Shown piece by piece: positions 57,563 to 64,000 of a stretch of 64,000 nucleotides of DNA. The first letter of the stretch is position 1. Every line of letters starts with the position of its first letter. Location: positions 4,588,001-4,652,000 of the forward strand of contig NC_079242.1 of the NCBI RefSeq assembly GCF_028009165.1, read 5' to 3'. The position numbers and the translations under genes are program-made. The notes beneath the pieces are model-generated. The model ran no database searches. It saw only the letters and a program-made list of their open reading frames with translations, and was not told the origin of the DNA. Source of the stretch: Akanthomyces muscarius. Lineage: Eukaryota; Ascomycota; Sordariomycetes; Hypocreales; Cordycipitaceae.

Positions 57563-59054
57563 TCATCGCCGCCGCCCAAACCTTCTGCCTCCCGACTTCC
57601 CCTTCATATTCTTGCTCCTCAGCTTCAGCCTCCTAAAGTTGGCGTGCGCCAGCTCATTCACCTTGCGCACCGACTTCTTGACAACTCCCTCCTTAGTCAT
57701 GGGCCTCTTCTTCTTTCCGTCTGTCTCTTCAACATCTTCGTAGTCCTCGTCCGCATTCTCCTGCCCGTCGAGCTGCTGCGTCTCGGGGATAATGTCCTGC
57801 GAGCCACCCAGCGACTCCGTCGGGCGTTTCGTAATCGTAGGGCGCATGTTGACGCGGCGCGTCGTGCGCTTCTGGCCCTTTTTCTTGTAGACGACCAGCG
57901 GCTGGCCGTTGCGGCCGGTGCGATCGGCCTCGTCGGGGCTGTCGTACAGACCCTCGTCGTCGAAGCCACCGAGCGGGAGATTGTGGGATTCGCGGTCCCT
58001 CGCTAGAATATCGCGCTCCTTGGGAGCTGTAGACTGTGAAGCTGCAGCTGGTGCGGTGACGGACGGCGCAGAACCAGCTGCGGAAGGATCCATGTCAGCG
58101 TCCTCGAGCTCGCGCAAAGCAGCCATGTCGTCGTCATCGTCCAGGTGATCGTCTTCCACCTTGCGCAGACTCGCTACAATTTCGCTCAGACCGCGGCCGA
58201 GCGGCTTCCTAGGCAGCTTGAGCGGCGCCGGCGCATCAAAGGGTACTCCTTCGCTGAGCGCCGGCAGCGTATGTCGTCTCAAAAAGGCCGGCGTATCGAA
58301 TTGCAACTTGGAGACGGAGCCTGGCGTGGAAGCTTTTCCGCCGGCGCCGGCATCCCGGTTCTTGAGCGGCGTCATGAATGTATTTAGCATCTGGCGCTTG
58401 CTGCTGGACATGGGTGTGCGGCCCAGCTTCTCCGAGTCCAAAGATCCTCTGCGCCTGCTCGGGGTGGCATCCTCTTCTCTCCGACGCCGTCCTCCCGGTG
58501 TGCTCGGAGGCTGCTTTTCTGTGCTTTTGCTCGGCGTGCCCAACTCCTTGCCCACCAAGAGGTCAAACAGGCCGAGCACCTTGCCGTCGCGCTGCGGCGT
58601 GGGCCCGATGGACGTGACTGGCGCGGGGCTGAAAAGCTTCCTCGATATGGCGGGCGTGCTCATGAACTCGTTCTCATCGAGCGTGCGGTTCTTGGACGGC
58701 GTTTCGGCATATCTGTTCTTCTTGAGCGGCGTCTCGGTAGGCGGCGGGTCGGGGCGCCGTTTCTTGGGGTTTGGCAGTTGTTGCGTGGGCGCGGGCAGGG
58801 GTATCTTGCCTGCGAGGATGTCGCGAGTCTTGTTATATTCTTTGTATTTTGCAGCTGCAGCTCTGATTAGATGCAGTCCAGCAGCATCAGTTGGCGACCG
58901 GGAGCAATGTACCTATGTTGGGGTTGTCTTTTATATCTTGCCGACTGGGCTTGGAGCCGTTGTGGCCGGCGGCCCAGTCGCTCTCCCATTTCTTCAGGTC
59001 AGCTCGGAGCTCTTTGGAATTGCGCTCATAAGAGGCTTTTATCGTGTCGTCCAT
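57563..59054 (-). CDS. sld2: DNA replication regulator Sld2/Drc1
   Basis: CDK substrate that, once phosphorylated, binds Dpb11/TopBP1 to start origin firing. Exons 59054-58913 and 58854-57563 (intron 58 bp, GT-AG) give 477 residues. The N-terminal Sld2 homology block (1-65) is intact: SYERNSKELRADLKKWESDW, then DIKDNPNIAAKYKEYNKTRD, which fixes the acceptor at gctgcag/CT. Many SP/TP sites (TETP, ETPSK, MSTP, TPSK, GRTP, TPLK) serve as potential CDK sites. The middle is acidic (HLDDDDD) and the C-terminus very basic (RRLKLRSKNMKGKSGGRRFGRRR region). An ACGCGT element lies 116 bp upstream. Confidence 0.9.
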
Positions 59055-59800
59055 AATATCGTATCGTCATCTGTGGCACTGGCGCTGGCGGCAGGAATTA
59101 TGGTATTCTGCTGGGACAAATTTAGTGTGAATGTTTGTCTGGTCACAGATCGCGTTCGTACAAGGGCAGACGCGTTCAGCTAAGCAGGGCTAAGTTTAGT
59201 GGACGCGAGACCGCATAAAGTGGTGGGCCGCTGCTGAAGATTGGGTGCGGTGGCGTTCCAGACGTGAGGCAGTGATACGCGCGCAAAAGGATTCACGGGA
59301 CTTGTCCAAATAAACCAAGTCATGAACAAGGAATTTATTCCCGAAGTTTCTGGATGTACTTGGCTTGACTGACCGGGGGGATGCACAGGAATTGAAAGCT
59401 GGAATGGCGTCTTGAGTGCCCAAACCCACCCGCCGGGAATGATGCACTTATTTCCGTCAGAGGAACTGTTGTTACTCACGACATCGTCATCATCATCAGC
59501 ACAATCAATAATAGTTGGAAAAAAAGGACAAGCCAGGTAATTGGTCCAATTTTGGCAGTCCATTTCATCGATTTATTGCGTCTTTTTAATTGAGCAAACT
59601 ATCCGGCGCATGGCCTATGCTCGAGTCCACAGCATGGCTTGGTTTGGTACCAGATGGACAAATTCAAAGTACTAGCTTCCGAAAAATGTGACGTTCTGAG
59701 ACGCATTGATCCATCTTGACATCAAGTTCCAGGGTTCCTTCGCAATCATCATTGGAGAATCAGAGCTTGCCTGAGCCAGCCTCAACTCAGCCCAACAAGC
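59055..59800. other. Intergenic region between SLD2 and lectin-like gene
   Basis: SLD2 promoter with ACGCGT at 59170-59175, and the 3' flank of the beta-trefoil gene. The minus frame 59180-59563 has no family features. Confidence 0.6.
59170..59175. promoter_or_regulatory. MCB-like ACGCGT element upstream of SLD2
   Basis: Hexamer 116 bp upstream of the SLD2 start. As for FEN1, an MBF-type site would fit a replication gene, but a single hexamer is weak evidence. Confidence 0.35.
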
Positions 59801-60187
59801 TTAAAAGTCCCAGCGGCGGGCATCATCATAGTCGTCACGGTTGACGAGCTTGACGTCGCCGTCCCATTCGCCGACGACGAAATCGCCGTTGCTGGCCAGG
59901 CTGATGATGCCGTCGTTGTACTCGAAGAGCTGGCCCTCGCCGCCGTTGGCATCCTCCTGCGTGGCGCCGGCCTCGTGGCTGATGTCGTTGAAGCTGAGAG
60001 CAAGGCCCGAGTGGATGTTGATGAGGTGGCCGTCGTCGAGCTTCCAGCGCTGGTTGGTGTTGTCATCATCGCCCTTGAACTCCCAGGCGATGATGGAGCC
60101 GCCCGCCTCGGTCGACATGTAGGCGACGTCGAGGACGCGGCCGCTGGCGCGGTTGCGGATGGTGAATTCTCCCTCGGGGAAGGACAT
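59801..60187 (-). CDS. Small beta-trefoil (ricin B-like) lectin protein
   Basis: Single exon, 128 residues, no signal peptide, so probably cytosolic or released by a non-classical route. Three repeats of the trefoil type are visible: FTIRNRASGRVLDV..NQRWKLDD, HLINIHSGLALSF..GQLFEYNDG, and ISLASNGDFVVGEW..RRWDF. The first and third carry QxW-like ends (NQRW, ARRW). It is very acidic overall. Fungal proteins of this size and fold often bind sugars or protease targets and can serve defence; binding specificity is not predictable here. A TATATAAG box on the minus strand (60335-60342) lies ~150 bp upstream. Confidence 0.8.
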   Translation of the reverse strand: MSFPEGEFTIRNRASGRVLDVAYMSTEAGGSIIAWEFKGDDDNTNQRWKLDDGHLINIHSGLALSFNDISHEAGATQEDANGGEGQLFEYNDGIISLASNGDFVVGEWDGDVKLVNRDDYDDARRWDF

Positions 60188-60334
60188 GGTGACTTGTTGC
60201 TTGATGGGACGGAGTTTGTTGTGGTTTGCTGCTGCGGTATTGGAGGCTCGAAAGGGACGCGGAAAAGCTTGGAGAATAGGAAAAGATGATTGTTGATCAA
60301 GACAAGCCTACCGCAGCGCGGGAGCTCCTCGTTT

Positions 60335-60342
60335 CTTATATA
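60335..60342 (-). promoter_or_regulatory. TATA box of the lectin-like gene
   Basis: Minus-strand TATATAAG about 150 bp upstream of the start at 60187, a plausible core promoter distance for a highly expressed gene. Confidence 0.5.
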
Positions 60343-62435
60343 CCTCAGCCCGCATCCATCTCTGCTTCACCTTCCATTCACCCGCCTGCCCACCATGGCA
60401 AATGCCGCAGTGAGGGGTACATGCCCGTTTGCTGTGCTACGCGAATGCAAGCGTTTGCTCATATGACGTGTTGAGGGACAATTGGACATCAAAGGGTCCG
60501 GAGTACCGCAATATTATGCACGTTACCGCCGCACTGCCACAGTTTTCTTGGCGTTGCTCATTTCCAGCTCCACAGCGGGATGATGCGCTGTCACGAATCT
60601 CGTCAATAGGGCAGGTGTGCTATTTTGCCAAGTATTTACTCCTGCAAGAGCGAAACGAGCTCGTTTCACGAGACGAATGGCATCGTGGCTGTGTGGTCGG
60701 AGTGATGTGACGAAAGAGGTGCGGGAGGAGACGGGAGAGACGGCGGTTAGAGCTTGAACCCGGCCAACAGATAATACCCGCCGTGTCAGATCAAACGTCT
60801 CAAAGGCGCCGACAGTAGACGAGGCAGTTTACGAATACTCGAGTGTGTTTATTCTGCTTCTTACTCGTCCTGGCAGTTGATGTGTATCGGCTTTAACGTC
60901 CGCTAGTTTAGCACCCCGGGTAAGCCGCCCCGACTAGCCTCATCTCCACCACCCAAAGATCGGCCAAGAGAAAAGGTTACAGGTTACTGCTCTTTTATTT
61001 GACCGTGGAGGGGCATCGCTGATGGAGGCGTTGTACTTTGGGGCATCTCGTGCGACCTGGACATTCCCGCACCTTCCTCGGGACGCCCAAGTCTTTGATC
61101 TTATTACCGGGACCCGACTCTGCATGCTTGCATCTTCCTTCAGATTGAAAGTACAGCTTGTGTATTTGACAATGACGAAATGCGTTCTGAGTCGCAACGA
61201 GACACCAAACTTACAGTTTCGCTCCCCAGCGTCGGCATGGCCAATGTTTCTTCTGAATTACACATCATCCGAATACACATCAGCACTCCGTACACTCGAC
61301 GCCAATGCCGCAACAAAAATCTACCTACCCGTGAGACTACATGATAAATATCTTTAATTCCTCGGAACACTAGTCGCGAGTCTTGGGTTCAACCACAAGA
61401 GACATCGTGGCTGGGTTGCCGGCCAGACTATCCTCATTGACCACGAGTCCACCACACAAGCATAAAGCAAGCCACTCTGGCGAGCCCGCAAACTAACCCA
61501 GCCACAGAACAGCAAAAGTTAGCTGGTGAAACATTCCGAAAACTAATAATGAAAGGCGGCCGTGCGCCTCCACGGCGTTTTAGCCGCTTTGTGAGCCTCG
61601 AGCCACGCGCGCCGCGTCAGCTCGCCACTTGCCACAGCGCGCCCCAAACACCAGCGCCGGGACGATCCCACATCGTCGCCCACATTCCGAATCTACACCA
61701 CGTCTTCCGGCTCCAATTAAAACAAGTTGATTAAAGTTCATCCATGGTTCAATTGCCGCTGTCAACGTAACGAAGCACTCCCCGGCAATGCCGTTGCCCT
61801 CTTGTCCATCACTGCGCTGCTCATAAGTGCGCCGCGACAGCTGATCTGAAATGTACCAATTGGGACAGCTAGAAGCCAAGTACAAAGAAGTGAGAAAACA
61901 ACTAGAGAGCCATCCTTGATAGCCCAGCAAAAGCCAACCGTCTCATGTCGATGCCAAAGTCGTCGTCACCTGCCTGCCGGCAACTGTTCATGACTCGCAC
62001 TGCGCATTCACTCCCCAACGGCTAGCCAACTCTAAATGCATCCACAGTGTGTTATTTCCTAGCTTGGGAGTTCGGGCCAAGATAGACTGCGTGGAGACGA
62101 CACATGAATCTTGGGGGCGGAATGGATCACAACCTACTGCTAGATTCCCTGCTCGTGGGGCATCGCAACGTCACCCAGCTGCTGGTTGCAAATCACGAAG
62201 CTCCTGGACTTGATTGGCCGGTCTCGGCCGGACATTCTAAAAACAGCCTCCGCGGATTAGCTGACGTGGACGGGGTCTTTCATTCTTTCCTGGAGACCAT
62301 GGCGTTTCCCGGGGGTTTGCATGGACCAAGTTCATTCCCATTGTACGTCGGCGGACGCGTGTTTATCCAAGCTTCCAGCGCAACTCTAAAGCTGACGACG
62401 CCAGCATACCTTGTCGTGGGAACCTTGACTCAGTG

Positions 62436-62443
62436 TATAAGTA
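62436..62443 (+). promoter_or_regulatory. TATA box of the dioxygenase gene
   Basis: TATAAGTA 82 bp upstream of the start at 62525, followed by a pyrimidine-rich leader. Confidence 0.5.
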
Positions 62444-62524
62444 GCCGGGCGAGGAATCTCTTCTAAGCTTTCTTCCCCAAGTCAGACATTCTCGAAACTT
62501 CATCACCACAATTTGTTCGATACA

Positions 62525-63879
62525 ATGCGTTTCACTCAGCTTTTGGCAGTAGTTGCTGCCGCCAGTGGCATAGCCGGTGCACACCCTGGCCATGATTTGA
62601 CCGAAGAGATTGCAGAGCGCAAGGACTTTCTCCGATCCGTGCGAAGAGCGACGCTTGCTCACTGCGCAGACAAGCTCAAAGCCCGCGGCATCGAGGCCAG
62701 CAACATTGCTCGACGCTCCGCTGCTGTCGAGAAGAAGCGTGCCGCCAAGGGCATCCAGCGCAGAGATGCGGATAGCGACCTTTCCACATCCCATAACAGC
62801 ACCGACCTGGGCTACACGGAGAACACATCCATCTCACAGCTCTTCTCCAGCAACGGCTCCTGTCTTCTGACTCCCGAAGTGACCCAGGGCCCCTACTGTT
62901 CGTCGACCCCCCCTCCACTTACGTGCACTTCCACGAACACGCCCTAATCTAACCTGCCGCAGATGTTGGAGGCGAATCCCTTCGAAAGGACGTCACAGAC
63001 TCGGAGCCCGGCATTGAAATCACGCTCGACTACCAGGTCATCGATGTCGACACCTGCGAGCCCGTGCCCAACGTGTACGTCGAGATCTGGCACTGCAACT
63101 CCACCGGCGTGTATTCCGGCGTCGTCGCCAACGGCAACGGCGACTCTTCGGACTCGTCCAACCTCGACAACAAGGCCTTGCGCGGCATCCAGGCCACCGA
63201 CACCGACGGCGTCGCCCAGTTCCAGTCCATCTTCCCGGGCCACTACACCGGCCGTGCCACCCACATCCATGTCATGGTGCACACCAACGCCACGCTCTAC
63301 GCCAACGAGACGCTCGGCAACGACGTCTACGCGAGCCACGTCGGCCAGGCCTTTTTCGACCAGGACCTCATCGCCGCCGCCGACGAGGTCGCGCCGTACA
63401 GCACCAACGAGCAGACGCTGACCAAGAACTCGGCCGACAGCATCCTGTCCGAGGAGGCCGGCACCGACGGCGTCGACCCCTTCATGAACTACGTCTACCT
63501 CGGCGAGGGTCTGGACGAAGGCCTGTTCGCGTGGCTGGCGTTTGGCATCAACACGACGTACTCGAGCGAGGTGACGCCGGCGGCGTTTGTGTACGAGTCG
63601 GGCGGTGTCGAGAATGCGAATGGAGGCATGGGCGGCGGTCCAGGTGGCAGCGGCGGTCCTCCTGGCGGTGGTAGCGGAGGTCCTCCTGGCGGTGGCAACG
63701 GCACAGGACCTGGTGGCAACAACGGTACGGGTACAACGCCCTCTGGAACTACCTCTTCGGGAGGCACCCAGACTGGCACGGCGGGAACTGGAACTCCGAC
63801 TCTGAGCAACCAAGGTACTGTTGCTCGCGCGTCTGCCATGGGTCTTCTGGGACTCGTTCTTCTGATCGCTTTCCAGTAG
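62525..63879 (+). CDS. Extracellular intradiol ring-cleavage dioxygenase-like protein, GPI-anchor type
   Basis: Exons 62525-62897 and 62963-63879 (intron 65 bp, GT-AG) give 429 residues. Signal peptide 1-19 (MRFTQLLAVVAAASGIAGA), then an Arg/Lys-rich propeptide-like part to ~85. The intradiol domain runs ~115-310: GPYYVGGE at the splice junction, EPVPNVYVEIWHCN, GVYSG (Tyr175), FPGHYTGR (Tyr219) and THIHV (His225, His227). The two Tyr and two His are the expected Fe(III) ligands, so it is likely active on catechol-type aromatics. The C-terminal ~85 residues are Gly/Pro/Ser/Thr-rich with repeats (GGPPGGGSGG) and end in a hydrophobic AMGLLGLVLLIAFQ, as in GPI-anchored wall proteins. The TATA box at 62436 and secretion fit extracellular degradation of phenolics; substrate is inference. 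Confidence 0.92.
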
Positions 63880-64000
63880 TTCGTCATTGAGTAGGTGATT
63901 ACGCAAGCTTGATGAACGGAATGACTTTTGTAAATCAGAAAATGGGAGACGGTGTCTTGAAGTCTAGTGATGAGACAGTTCAAATACAAAAACAAGAGCT
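63880..64000. other. 3' flank of dioxygenase gene to window end
   Basis: 121 bp after the dioxygenase stop; presumed 3' UTR. No further feature is seen. Confidence 0.6.

Larger units (their letters stand above)
60188..62524. other. 2.3-kb intergenic region, no gene seen
   Basis: Promoter of the lectin-like gene (TATA at 60335-60342) and of the dioxygenase gene (TATA at 62436-62443). Frames in between lack family features; no tRNA or repeat was recognised. Confidence 0.55.

Noticed and set aside
59180..59563. 127-codon minus-strand frame between SLD2 and the lectin-like gene
   Set aside because: It overlaps the SLD2 promoter and shows no domain or family pattern.

Overview
The window is eukaryotic and looks like a filamentous ascomycete, most likely a sordariomycete and perhaps Hypocreales. 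The reasons are many short introns (about 50-100 bp) with GT/GC...AG ends, GC-rich third codon positions, pyrimidine-rich leaders before start codons, and a gene set typical of Pezizomycotina: DIM-2-type DNA methyltransferase, Nup37 with a long C-terminal extension, longin-only folliculin/Lst7 and a WSC sensor. I assigned exons by hand from reading frame, splice sites and family knowledge. In every multi-exon model the exon lengths sum to a multiple of three.

Layout from left to right. 1-13.4 kb, all on the minus strand: the 5' part of the DEAD-box helicase DHH1, a cytochrome b5-acyl-CoA dehydrogenase fusion, the flap endonuclease FEN1/Rad27, nucleoporin Nup37, a secreted protein of unknown function and a WSC-type cell-wall sensor. 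13.4-18.75 kb has no gene I can support. 18.75-28.9 kb: vacuolar proteinase A (PEP4, +), a Gln/Pro-rich nuclear protein (+), an RMND1/Rmd1-family mitochondrial protein (-) head to head with SEC14 (+), and kinetochore protein Mis14/Nsl1 (-). 29.4-34.4 kb: a 13-exon ABCC-type ABC transporter (-). 37.4-42.4 kb: a small conserved protein, an alpha/beta hydrolase and an MFS transporter (all -). 43.4-44.85 kb: proteasome ATPase RPT3 (+). 46.1-47.5 kb: LST7 (-). 47.5-51.8 kb has no gene I can support. 51.8-60.2 kb: a DIM-2-type DNA methyltransferase split by one in-frame TAA, a DUF4419 protein, replication initiation factor SLD2 and a beta-trefoil lectin-like protein (all -). 62.5-63.9 kb: a GPI-anchored-type extracellular intradiol dioxygenase (+).

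Most genes are housekeeping functions: mRNA decay, replication and repair, nuclear pore, vacuole, lipid transfer, kinetochore, proteasome and TORC1 signalling. The only accessory-looking stretch is ABC transporter, hydrolase and MFS (29-42.5 kb), but it has no biosynthetic core enzyme. No transposon, tRNA, rRNA or CRISPR array was recognised.

The most notable observation is the DIM-2 gene. All catalytic motifs are present in one continuous frame, but a single TAA lies between motif III and the Pro-Cys catalytic loop. The ABC transporter is next: two GC-AG introns (one inside the second Walker A motif) and a strongly degenerate first ATP site.
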